Source: Stutzerimonas degradans
Lineage (GTDB): Bacteria; Pseudomonadota; Gammaproteobacteria; Pseudomonadales; Pseudomonadaceae
Reading direction: 5' to 3'
Assembly (NCBI RefSeq): GCF_024448505.1
Contig: NZ_JAMOHV010000015.1
Span: forward strand, 53,611 to 117,610
Length of the DNA: 64,000 bases
Program-made: the position numbers and the translations under genes
Shown here: in pieces, positions 56,326-64,000 of the stretch
Position numbering within the stretch: position 1 is the stretch's first letter
How the letters are laid out: the number at the start of each line of letters is the position of its first letter
Notes under the pieces: generated by a model
Told to the model about the DNA's origin: nothing
What the model saw: the letters and a program-made list of their open reading frames with translations, nothing else
Database searches by the model: none

Positions 56326-57825
56326 ATGGCAAACGCGGTTTCGGCCGGATGGCACGGGCATGATTATCAAGCCCGATTTTTCTGGATTCATGCATCTGCA
56401 TTAAGGGACCCTGATCAGTCACATGTCATTGAAGTCTCCTACGAGGCTGACGGTCCTAAAGCGTTCGACGACGTGATTATTCGCTATGACCCGCCGCGGG
56501 CGAGCACTGGGCCGGTGCGCATCTCGGTTGACTACCACCAGATCAAGTTTCATGTCACTGGCGCAGGTCGATTCGGCTACGCAGATCTCATCAATCCAGC
56601 CTTCATCGGCGCCGAATCGGTGTCTCTCCTGGAAAGATTGAAGCAGGCAAAAAAGAGCGCACCTCAGAACTCTGCTTATCACCTTGTTACGATCGACAGC
56701 GTTAAAGATGGCGATCCACTGGGTGAGATCATTTCAGCCGTGGACTATTCCCTGCGCCTTGACAAGCTATCGGTTGGCAAAACGGACACCAGTAAAATGG
56801 GCAAGGTTCGCAAGCTGTGGCGCGAACATCTCAAGCTCGCATCGGACGACGAACTGAAGAAGGTGCTGGAGGGACTTCATATTGCAACCGCCCAGCGGTC
56901 TCTGACTCAGCTGCGCGAAGAAGTGAACCTTCGCTTCCGAGTAGTTGGCCTGATCAGTTGCCATGACAGTTCCGAATTCCGTTTCGACGCTGCTGCAAGG
57001 TCCCTCAAGAGCAAAGGCCTGTACCAGTTTACGCGCCAGCAGTTCGAAACCCTCTGCCAAGAGGAAGGTTGGGTTCGTTCCGATCCTCCTGAGAATCTCC
57101 TCAACGTAGCCCTTCGCTCGTTTGCAGATGGTCCAACCGACCGTATAGACGCGCTACCGGAAAACACTCTTTCACTATTGCAGCACTTTGACGGCCGTCA
57201 CCTCAGACCAGGCGAGGATTGGGCATCTGTAGTTCAACCCGCGGTTGAGTCGTTCCTGGCGCGAATAAAGCAATCGGAACGCCGTATTCGATTGTTTCTG
57301 GACGTTCATACCTCAATCGCATTCCTGGCAGGACGATGCCTCGGGCTGAAATCCGGCATGGAGGTTGAGCTCGTTCAGAAGGGGCGCTCAGGGACATCTG
57401 TTTGGCGGGCAGATGACGGCAAAGATAAGAGCGCAACCGATGTCACTGTTGAACAACTCCATGCTGGTCCAGACATTGCGCTTGTGTTGAGCATATCTCG
57501 AGATGCTGTGGACGATGTGCGGGACTACGTCGCCAAGCAGCCGACGATAGGCAAGATTTTGCACATCACGCCTACAGAGGGGCCAGGCCAAAACGCCGTA
57601 GCGGGAGGGGCCCATGCCGCCCGCCTGGCGGACGACGTTGCCAAGGCAGTGGCCAAGGCTCGGGTTCCATTCGGCGCTCAAATCCACGTATTTAGCGCGG
57701 CACCGAATGCGGTCAATTTCTTTGTGGGTCAACACGCCGAAGCTATGGGCACATGCGTTTTCTACGAGTTCGATTTCAACCGCCGCGTCGACGGTAGCTA
57801 CCACCCCACCTTCAAGGTTCAATGA
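56326..57825 (+). CDS. cap4: CBASS effector Cap4: PD-(D/E)xK nuclease fused to SAVED domain
   Basis: The 499-residue protein starts MANAVSAGWHGHDYQARFFW after an AAGGA site. The N-terminal half looks like the DUF4297 dsDNA endonuclease fold, with a metal-site pattern Glu40, Asp49 and Gln72-x-Lys74 (FDDVIIRYD, YHQIKFH). The C-terminal half is a SAVED domain (LFLDVHTSIAFLAGRCLG, ALVLSISRD, VFSAAPNAVNFFVGQHA, CVFYEFDFNR), which binds cyclic oligonucleotides. In known systems ligand binding oligomerises Cap4 and unleashes DNA degradation that kills the infected cell. It is the first gene of the CBASS operon and is 1 base from cdnD. Confidence 0.9.
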   Translation: MANAVSAGWHGHDYQARFFWIHASALRDPDQSHVIEVSYEADGPKAFDDVIIRYDPPRASTGPVRISVDYHQIKFHVTGAGRFGYADLINPAFIGAESVSLLERLKQAKKSAPQNSAYHLVTIDSVKDGDPLGEIISAVDYSLRLDKLSVGKTDTSKMGKVRKLWREHLKLASDDELKKVLEGLHIATAQRSLTQLREEVNLRFRVVGLISCHDSSEFRFDAAARSLKSKGLYQFTRQQFETLCQEEGWVRSDPPENLLNVALRSFADGPTDRIDALPENTLSLLQHFDGRHLRPGEDWASVVQPAVESFLARIKQSERRIRLFLDVHTSIAFLAGRCLGLKSGMEVELVQKGRSGTSVWRADDGKDKSATDVTVEQLHAGPDIALVLSISRDAVDDVRDYVAKQPTIGKILHITPTEGPGQNAVAGGAHAARLADDVAKAVAKARVPFGAQIHVFSAAPNAVNFFVGQHAEAMGTCVFYEFDFNRRVDGSYHPTFKVQ

Positions 57826-57826
57826 C

Positions 57827-58969
57827 ATGGAACTCAAACCTCAATTCGCGGAGTTCCTAGCGGGAATTCGGCCAACGCCTTCACAGCAGGAAGATTGGAA
57901 AGTCGGGTCGAAGACCTTGCGAAGCCGGCTCGAGTCCGATGAGAAACTCAAGGGCATCGTCGTAGCTACCTTCCTGCAAGGCAGCGTTCGCAGGTCAACA
58001 GCCATCCGCCCCCTGGGTGACAAACGTCCAGACGTCGATGTCGTGGTGGTGACGAATCTGGATTACAACCGACTGACGCCGAAGGAGGCTATGGTTCTCT
58101 TCGAGCCATTTCTGGAGCGTTACTACAAGGGGAAATGGCGCCCCCAGGGGCGCTCATTCGGGATTGAGCTTTCCTATGTGGATCTCGACCTGGTAATTAC
58201 GGCTCTGCCCACCGACGGCCCGCGTCGCAGTCTCCTAGAACAGCTCTACCGGTCGCAGTCCGTGTTGACCACTAACTCGCTCGAAGAAGAGACCAGCTGG
58301 CGATTGAACAGCAGTTGGACACCACCTAGCGGTCTGCTCGGCAACGCGACGCCTCTTCAGGACGCGCCTCAGGAAGAGTGGAAGCCCCATCCATTGTTTC
58401 TTCCGGATCGGGATGCCGGCAAGTGGGGGCGCACTCACCCACTCGCACAGATTCAATGGACGGCGGCAAAGAATCGAGCGTGCAATGGCCACTACGTGAA
58501 CCTGGTGCGAGCAATGAAGTGGTGGCGCCAGGAGAATGCAAAAAGTCTTCCTAAGTACCCGAAAGGCTACCCACTGGAGCACATGATCGGGCATGTCCTG
58601 GTCGACGGTACCACCTCCATGGCGACGGGCCTGGTTCAGGCCTTGGAGAGTTTCAGGGATACCTGGTCCTATTATGACCGGCTCAATTCAGTCCCAACAC
58701 TTGCCGACCACGGTGTCCCAGAGCACAACGTTCTCGCACGCTTGTCGGTAGAAGACTTCAAGGCCTTTTACGCGGCAGTATGCGAAGCGGCCAAGCTGGC
58801 CAGGAAAGCGCTCGACAGCACCGATGCCCAGGAGAGCGGTCAGTTGTGGCAAGACTTGTTGGGGCGCAAGTTCCCACTGCCCGGCCCGCAAGGTGGTGAC
58901 AGGTCGAATGGGGGCTTTACCGCACCGAACCACTCTGCCCAGCCTGACAAGACTGAGCGGTTCGCTTGA
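57827..58969 (+). CDS. cdnD: CBASS cyclic-oligonucleotide synthase (CD-NTase, clade D-like)
   Basis: The 380-residue nucleotidyltransferase has the GS motif Gly52-Ser53 (FLQGSVRRST), metal-binding Asp69 and Asp71 (RPDVDVVVV), and a third acidic residue at Asp119 or Asp121 (YVDLDLVI). The C-terminal helical domain includes LVRAMKWWRQENAK and PLEHMIGHVL. The tail ends TERFA; in type II CBASS this end is conjugated to target proteins by Cap2. Product identity is not readable, but SAVED effectors usually sense cyclic trinucleotides. The stop overlaps the cap2 start. Confidence 0.92.
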   Translation: MELKPQFAEFLAGIRPTPSQQEDWKVGSKTLRSRLESDEKLKGIVVATFLQGSVRRSTAIRPLGDKRPDVDVVVVTNLDYNRLTPKEAMVLFEPFLERYYKGKWRPQGRSFGIELSYVDLDLVITALPTDGPRRSLLEQLYRSQSVLTTNSLEEETSWRLNSSWTPPSGLLGNATPLQDAPQEEWKPHPLFLPDRDAGKWGRTHPLAQIQWTAAKNRACNGHYVNLVRAMKWWRQENAKSLPKYPKGYPLEHMIGHVLVDGTTSMATGLVQALESFRDTWSYYDRLNSVPTLADHGVPEHNVLARLSVEDFKAFYAAVCEAAKLARKALDSTDAQESGQLWQDLLGRKFPLPGPQGGDRSNGGFTAPNHSAQPDKTERFA

Positions 58970-60759
58970 CTGTTCGTCAGGTGATAACGCCCCACATTCT
59001 GTTGTCGGTTGTTGATGCCATCAACAGCGGTGCACGCACCCATACAGACAGTAGCTGGGTGCTGCATCCGGAAGGAGAATGGTCGCTCCGGTTCGTAGCG
59101 CGTCTTTCCGTACCGCCGACTGACTTTGTGCCAAGCGAATCGATCTGGCAGCTAGTGGTCTGGACAACCCATAACGGGGAAACAGCTCACGTTTATCCAG
59201 ATGCTACTCACGGCATCACCGCCACATTCCCTCACCAGGATTACAACGGCGAAGCGTATCCACCGCGTCATTGGAGGCTCGGCAAACCTTGCTTGGAAAA
59301 ACCTATCGGAGTTTTCAATCGCACTAGCTGGTCGAACGAACCTCGCAACCTGGCCGAACGCTTGTCCTGGTTGCTGCAGCGCTTATTGAACTGGATTGAC
59401 GCGGCGGCAAGCGATTCCCTTAGCGTTGAGGGAGACCCACTTGAGCTTCCGCCCCTACCCGGACAAACCCTCTTTCCACTGTTGGGGTTTCGAGAAATCG
59501 CCGGCGGCCTTTCGCAGTGGATGCCTCGCCAAGGGAGTTGGGGGTACGCAAGCACAAGCCCGTTGAAAGGGACCGATGGCACCCGGGTCATAACGGCATA
59601 TCAACTGGCCGACGGCGAGATCTTCAGGACCACTGAATGGTCGCCTTCGATGCTGAGCAAAGAACGTACATCAGATGCCCTGTGGCTTGTCTTGCCTGAG
59701 ATGCCAGTAGCCCCTCCCTGGCAAGCGCCTAAGTCTTGGCTAGAACTAAACGAACGCCTAGCAGCTAACCACGTCGATCTTGAAAAAATGCTCGTTGACA
59801 TGGGGCGCGCGGTTAGGCGAAGTCCTCGGAGAGCCCCGCCCTGGGTACTACTTCTGGGATTCCCGATCGCGGAGCGAGTTGGGTTAGCACCATCCCGATT
59901 TCACTGGCTTGCGATTAAATCCCCCCCACTCGCCAACAAGACAGCGCGGCGAAATGGATTCAGATCCTGTGAGCGCAACCATCGCCAATGGGATGCTGAA
60001 ATTGCTATATCCAAGGAACCCCTGAAGTGGCAGCGCACAGCCAACTGGGCCTCGGACCAACTGAGAACGAGGGGAGCGGCCGAGAGTGAGATGTGCGGGC
60101 GTCGAATTGTATTGATAGGCGCAGGTTCTCTCGGAAGCTCAGTCGCAGAGAACCTCCTCCGTATGGGCGTTTGCGAACTGGGTATTCTGGATTACGACTG
60201 GGTGATGATGGGCAATCTCAGCCGCCATACGCTCTCCATGCAGGCGGTGGGGCACAAGAAAGCCAAGGCTCTTGCTGCGCACCTCAACGGATGCATGCCC
60301 GATGCAAAGGTCAGGGCGTTTGATACCGTGTTTCCGCCCCATAGCGAACAGCTCAAACAAGCAGTCAGAAGCTATGATGTGATTGTCGACTGCACGGGCG
60401 ACGATGAAGTATTGGATGCTCTGGCTTCGTTCGATTGGCAGAGTGAAAAGCTCTTTGTGAGCCTAGCTATGACGTGGCGAGCGGAAGGCCTTTTCGCGTA
60501 TGCCGCTTCCGAATCGAGCTTTCCAGCCATAGATGCCAAGGCCCAATTCTCAGCCTCTCCCACCCCGACCTTCGACGACTTAGACGAAAAGATCGAAGGT
60601 ATCGGATGCTGGCATGCCGTATTCCCTGCGACCGCCGATGATGTTCAGCTATGGGGAGCGATTGGTAGCAAATTCATCCGTAGGGCCGTATTGAGTCCAG
60701 GAAGGCACTACGAGTATTTCCGGCAAATGCCGGACGGCACAGTCGAGCATGCAAAATGA
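58966..60759 (+). CDS. cap2: CBASS accessory Cap2: E2-E1 ubiquitin-transfer fusion
   Basis: The 597-residue protein begins at a TTG that overlaps the cdnD stop; a GTG 15 bases on is an alternative. The N-terminal E2-like domain carries Cys109 (RLGKPCLEK). The C-terminal E1-like adenylation domain has the ATP loop IVLIGAGSLGSSVAENLLRMG, then DYDWVMMGNLSRHTL, and Cys548 (GIGCWHAVF). These two positions agree with the catalytic cysteines I recall for Enterobacter cloacae Cap2. Cap2 primes the CD-NTase by C-terminal conjugation. It overlaps cap3 by four bases. Confidence 0.92.
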   Translation: MTVRQVITPHILLSVVDAINSGARTHTDSSWVLHPEGEWSLRFVARLSVPPTDFVPSESIWQLVVWTTHNGETAHVYPDATHGITATFPHQDYNGEAYPPRHWRLGKPCLEKPIGVFNRTSWSNEPRNLAERLSWLLQRLLNWIDAAASDSLSVEGDPLELPPLPGQTLFPLLGFREIAGGLSQWMPRQGSWGYASTSPLKGTDGTRVITAYQLADGEIFRTTEWSPSMLSKERTSDALWLVLPEMPVAPPWQAPKSWLELNERLAANHVDLEKMLVDMGRAVRRSPRRAPPWVLLLGFPIAERVGLAPSRFHWLAIKSPPLANKTARRNGFRSCERNHRQWDAEIAISKEPLKWQRTANWASDQLRTRGAAESEMCGRRIVLIGAGSLGSSVAENLLRMGVCELGILDYDWVMMGNLSRHTLSMQAVGHKKAKALAAHLNGCMPDAKVRAFDTVFPPHSEQLKQAVRSYDVIVDCTGDDEVLDALASFDWQSEKLFVSLAMTWRAEGLFAYAASESSFPAIDAKAQFSASPTPTFDDLDEKIEGIGCWHAVFPATADDVQLWGAIGSKFIRRAVLSPGRHYEYFRQMPDGTVEHAK

Positions 60760-61256
60760 AGAACTCTGTCCCGCTCTCATTCTCGAGCCCCGGTGCCCCA
60801 TACACTGTGACCTTTGAGGCTGCAGCCTTAAGTAAGATGGTAAGTGACTGTGTCCGGGCAGGAACGCACGAAACGGGCGGCATTTTGATAGGGAAGTACA
60901 GTAGCGACGGGAGCGTTGCCCTTATCTCGGAAATTACATCACACCCCAAGGACTCAATCAGCAGCTCAGTCACCTTCCAACGCGGAACAATTGGGCTGAG
61001 AGAATTGCTCGCCGCGCGTTGGGATGAAGGTTTTCACTATGTCGGTGAGTGGCACTATCATCCTGGCGGATCACCGGAACCAAGCGGCCCCGATATGCAT
61101 ACCATGCGATCCATCGCTACAAACTCCAAATACTCGTGTCGAGAACCGATTCTGATCATCTTAGGTGGACGCCCTCCACGAGAAGTAAAGCTCAGTGCAA
61201 CAGTTTTTCCGGCCAATAGGCCAAGCGTGAGATTAAATCCATTCTCCTATAGCTGA
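60756..61256 (+). CDS. cap3: CBASS accessory Cap3: JAMM/MPN isopeptidase
   Basis: The 166-residue metalloprotease has a complete JAMM motif: Glu39 (HETGGILIG), His100-x-His102 (EWHYHPGG), seven residues later Ser110, and Asp113 (EPSGPD). Cap3 removes the CD-NTase from its conjugates and so antagonises Cap2. It is the last gene of the coupled cap4-cdnD-cap2-cap3 operon. Confidence 0.93.
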   Translation: MKNSVPLSFSSPGAPYTVTFEAAALSKMVSDCVRAGTHETGGILIGKYSSDGSVALISEITSHPKDSISSSVTFQRGTIGLRELLAARWDEGFHYVGEWHYHPGGSPEPSGPDMHTMRSIATNSKYSCREPILIILGGRPPREVKLSATVFPANRPSVRLNPFSYS

Positions 61257-61505
61257 CACGCGCCACCTTTCCTGCGGGCTGTTCAGCCTAAATGCTGTCC
61301 AAAGATGGTTAGCTCAACAGACTGCCGCTTATGGCCGGTTTCAGCCTGCTACGACAGGCACCTCCCGGCCAGAAGCTGACGTTCAAATTCGTCTAATAAT
61401 TGCGTGTCAGTCATTACCGCCGGGCTGCGCCGGCAGATGGTTTGCGTGGCTAGGTGTTGTCAGGTAGGTTCGATCGAATCAGTGGGTCGAATAACAAGGG
61501 CAGCT
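61257..61505. other. Spacer after the CBASS operon
   Basis: About 250 bases with short GC hairpins (for example GCCGG-GCTGC-GCCGGC near 61419-61433) and no supported gene. An in-frame extension of the next gene runs into its last 100 bases but lacks a good ribosome site. Confidence 0.4.
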
Positions 61506-62552
61506 ATGGACTTCGCTAAGGCTTACAAGCAGTGCAGAAAATCGATGGCGCTGGGGCGAGGAATAAAAGCAGTAGAAGCTTGCTTACATCGAGGGAAGCA
61601 TGAGTTTGATAGTTTGCAGGAAGCGAAGCTGAGCTGTTTTCGGGATATTCGCGGATATAAAATTGTTTCATCTGGTGAGTGTGCATTTTTTCCAAGAGAT
61701 CTTTCGGAAATCAAAGTGGGCTCTGGGCTAGCTTGGTACAGAGATACGTTTGCGACTACTGAGATAGTACTCCCCCCATATCATAGCTTTGGATTTCTAT
61801 CTGAATACGGCGGAAAAATCTCGAAAAGCAACAGTGAAGAGGAAAGGTACGCTCACGCGAATAATATGCTGTTGGAAATGTACACGCCCCCACGAATGGC
61901 CGACCTGATTTGTGGGGCATGGTCTCAGCGCATCACTTTTGCTCAGTATCAAGAACAGCTGATTGAGGCTGTAAAGGCATACTGTCTGGGTCTGTACGGC
62001 GTGGCAATTGTTGGAATTCTGCCTTGCATAGAAGGGTTCCTAAGAGAGCTTGGAAAGCACGTCTCTCTTCCAGTTAAGGATGCCGTGAATATAGAGACGC
62101 TTCTAAAGGTTTTTCATCGAATAAAGCAAGGTGAGTTGAAACGACTGGTCGCAGGTTATGATTGGTATCCAGACAAGGAATTAACGATAAACTATTTAAG
62201 TCGATATCATGAGCAAGTGCAGATGCTGGAGAGCATGGAAATGTACTTCCGTGGGTGTTTTTACGGTCATACAGAGTCGTTACCATCGCACTTTGTTTTA
62301 AATCGGCATGGGATTGCGCATGGATTCTTTAAAGGCTACGCAACACCGAGTAATTTCTTGCGGCTTTTTAATTTAATTAGCTTATTGTCGTTTGCAGCCA
62401 TTCTTGTCGAAGGGCGCGGTAGCATGTTACAGCCGGGAGTTACCACTGATTCCGAAGCATTGGCATTGAATTTTACTAAATGCCTATTATCCCGACGATA
62501 CGTTCAGCCGAATGCTCAATCGATTCTTCCATCCCCTATTATTTTGGGCTAG
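61506..62552 (+). CDS. HEPN-motif protein of unknown function beside CBASS
   Basis: The 348-residue protein starts MDFAKAYKQCRKSMALGRG at ATG 61506 after AAGGG. The C-terminal part (about residues 150-310) is helical, with EAVKAYCLGLYGVAIVGILPCIEGFLREL followed by LNRHGIAHG, an Arg267-x4-His272 pair typical of HEPN ribonucleases. The N-terminal 140 residues match no family I know. The gene is clearly more AT-rich than its neighbours, a sign of separate acquisition. HEPN RNases are frequent abortive-infection effectors, so a defence role is plausible but inferred. Confidence 0.75.
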   Translation: MDFAKAYKQCRKSMALGRGIKAVEACLHRGKHEFDSLQEAKLSCFRDIRGYKIVSSGECAFFPRDLSEIKVGSGLAWYRDTFATTEIVLPPYHSFGFLSEYGGKISKSNSEEERYAHANNMLLEMYTPPRMADLICGAWSQRITFAQYQEQLIEAVKAYCLGLYGVAIVGILPCIEGFLRELGKHVSLPVKDAVNIETLLKVFHRIKQGELKRLVAGYDWYPDKELTINYLSRYHEQVQMLESMEMYFRGCFYGHTESLPSHFVLNRHGIAHGFFKGYATPSNFLRLFNLISLLSFAAILVEGRGSMLQPGVTTDSEALALNFTKCLLSRRYVQPNAQSILPSPIILG

Positions 62553-62668
62553 CCCTATACTCCACGGCACGCCCGCCGGCCGCGCATCGGGCAAGGATTC
62601 GGCCGGGCAAGGTGGTATTCAGATTTGCAGTCAGGTAGCGTCGCGCTCTTCCAAGGGAGGGGCGAGCG

Positions 62669-63112
62669 ATGTGGACAAAGCATTACCGAGTGATGCGATC
62701 TGAGTTGGCCAAGTGCGAAAAAGCCAGGTCCGAACTGGAGAAGATGCACCCGCCCCACACCGTCCAACCGGAACAGGATGGACAGCTTCAGGACTATATT
62801 CAGAAGTCGGACAGTCTGTACGAATGGCGGCTGCTGATCTTGACCGAGTACTGGATGATAGAGGCAGACCGCCTCGGTGTCCCACTGCCTGATCGCGATG
62901 ACAGGACTTTCTGGGGGCGAGTCGAATTTGATAGCGACCCGCGGGAGCCCAGGTATCTCACAGATGCTGGCATTCGCATTGTCAGGGCAGACATCCGCGA
63001 GGAGCGTAGGCAGCGCCGCGAGCCGGTAACCTTCTGGAGTAGCATCATGATTGGGGTAGTCGGCGCCCTGACCGGCCTAGCATCTGTCATACCGAACTGG
63101 TGGGCAGACTAG
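62669..63112 (+). CDS. Small protein with coiled-coil start and C-terminal membrane anchor
   Basis: The 147-residue protein follows a strong ribosome site (GGGAGGGG). Residues about 5-50 are charged and helical (MRSELAKCEKARSELEKMH), the middle is soluble and acidic/basic, and the last 22 residues (SSIMIGVVGALTGLASVIPNWW) form one membrane segment. I do not recognise the family. A C-terminal anchor next to defence genes recalls membrane-associated effectors, but nothing catalytic is visible. Confidence 0.65.
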   Translation: MWTKHYRVMRSELAKCEKARSELEKMHPPHTVQPEQDGQLQDYIQKSDSLYEWRLLILTEYWMIEADRLGVPLPDRDDRTFWGRVEFDSDPREPRYLTDAGIRIVRADIREERRQRREPVTFWSSIMIGVVGALTGLASVIPNWWAD

Positions 63113-63165
63113 GGCGGCTATTGGCCGGTTAGCGACGGCCTGGCTTCGACCGTCGCTATGCATGG

Positions 63166-63460
63166 TCAAACCTCGGTCTGTTCCGCCATCTCTAGGGCAT
63201 CATCGACCTCAATCCCCAGATATCGAACGGTGCTCTCCAGCTTCGTATGGCCGAGCAACAGTTGAACTGCCCGCAGGTTCTTCGTCCTGCGATAGATCAG
63301 CGATGCCTTCGTACGTCTTATTGTGTGAATGCCATACAGGGCTGGATCAGGGCCAATGGCTTTCACCCAACCTTTGACGATACGAGCGTATTGACGAGTG
63401 GATAGATGGTCTGAGATATGCAGCCGGCTCGGAAAAAGGCAATCCTCGCTGCGGGGCTGG
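63166..63460 (-). pseudogene. Tyrosine recombinase remnant, C-terminal catalytic part only
   Basis: The frame carries LHISDHLSTRQYARIVKGWV, GIHTIRRTKASLIYRRTKNLRAVQLLLGHTKLESTVRYLGIEV and ends EMAEQTEV. This is the C-terminal half of a small tyrosine recombinase family common in proteobacteria, with HxxR (His-Thr-Ile-Arg), the LLGH box and the Tyr nucleophile intact. The similar sequence stops near PRSEDCLFPSRL at about 63455; upstream the open frame is instead antisense to a TcmP gene. The N-terminal part with the first catalytic Arg is missing, so it is probably inactive. Confidence 0.85.
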
Positions 63461-64000
63461 GCATGATGTATGGCGATGTGCCGTTCCCTAAGATCAAATG
63501 GATTTTCCAGAATCTCAACAAAGCCGAGGTCCTGCTGACCTTCAATGTCGATTTTTTGGTTACGTATCTAGCCGACCGCCAAGCGAACCGGAAAGCCATT
63601 GCAAATATCGGCTTGGATCAGCATGTGCCATGGGACATGCTTAAACAGCTGAAGGCGCATCAGCCACGGAGCTGGCAATACCTGATCCAGCGCTATCTGT
63701 CCGAGGGGATCAAGCAGGAAAGCGGTGCCCAGTACATGACCGTCTTCTTCATTCGTCCGGCCGGCAGCAACCCGATGGCCTATTGGTTTATCCATCTGGC
63801 GAACAACTACCGCGCTAACGATGTGATGAAGAAGATCCACTGGAAATACGGCAACAACTTTTCCCATATGCTGTCGCCTTCCAGCTTTTTCAGCTACGAC
63901 GCCAATCGGGATATCGCCGTGACAGGTCAGCACGATTTGCTGTTGGATGAGCATTATTTCGACGATGCTACCAATGACCGCATCCGAGGAGAACTTTCGG
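63418..64000 (+). pseudogene. Three-Cys-motif partner protein (TcmP), 5'-truncated and running off the window
   Basis: From about 63460 the plus strand encodes YGDVPFPKIKWIFQNLNKAEVLLTFNVDFLVTYL, then PAGSNPMAYWFIHLANNYRANDVMKKIHWKYGNNF, resembling the middle and C-terminal parts of TcmP proteins, which accompany three-Cys-motif phage Gp37/Gp68-like proteins. The open frame has an ATG at 63418, but its first 14 codons are antisense recombinase sequence and the usual TcmP N-terminus is absent. The 3' end lies outside the window. Confidence 0.7.

Noticed and set aside
61257..64000. A second copy of the ssrA 3' end marking the island's right border
   Set aside because: No repeat of the terminal ssrA bases was found in the rest of the window; the border must lie beyond it.

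Overview
The window reads as a gamma-proteobacterial chromosome of the Pseudomonas group, most likely the Stutzerimonas (Pseudomonas) stutzeri complex. The basis is GC-rich codon use, a tmRNA nearly identical in layout to pseudomonad tmRNA (tag ANDDNYEGYALAA), an MvaT/MvaU-type nucleoid protein, and a gene order over the first 39 kb that follows the pnp-to-lactate region of P. aeruginosa as I remember it. No database search was possible; all assignments come from reading sequence and known family motifs.

Bases 1-29,965 are conserved core. On the minus strand lie the translation/transcription cluster (tRNA-Leu, tRNA-fMet, rimP, nusA, infB, rbfA, truB, rpsO, pnp), secG-tpiA-glmM-folP-ftsH-rlmE, then greA-carB, a LysE-type exporter, carA, dapB, dnaJ, dnaK and grpE. 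On the plus strand are yhbY, recN, bamE and smpB; fur, rnfH and ratA face the other way. Control sites can be read directly: a sigma-32 promoter before grpE, a LexA box before recN and several bidirectional terminators. nusA carries an apparent one-base frameshift.

Bases 30,018-38,818 form a lactate utilisation locus: an LldR-type regulator, divergent from lldP-lutA-lutB-lutC-dld, with two palindromic operators in the intergenic region. A small secreted protein and ssrA (tmRNA) follow.

From the 3' end of ssrA (39,817) to the right edge the DNA looks like an integrated genomic island that continues past the window. It starts with two tandem tyrosine recombinases, then about 1.1 kb of gene-poor DNA holding a 206-base nest of perfect inverted repeats, an MvaT-like silencer, and an SOS module (umuDC divergent from a SRAP/YedK gene across one LexA box). 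A tartrate/glycerate catabolic cluster follows (glycerate kinase, DASS-type transporter, tartrate/D-malate dehydrogenase, oxaloacetate decarboxylase, two-subunit L-tartrate dehydratase, divergent LysR regulator).

The last 8 kb is a defence segment: a complete type II CBASS operon (Cap4 SAVED nuclease, CD-NTase, Cap2 E2-E1, Cap3 JAMM protease) with all key catalytic residues present, an AT-rich gene with a HEPN RNase motif, a small C-terminally anchored membrane protein, and a junction where a 5'-truncated recombinase remnant meets a 5'-truncated three-Cys-motif partner (TcmP) gene. The best candidates for something undescribed are the 206-base palindrome nest and the HEPN and membrane-protein genes beside the CBASS operon.
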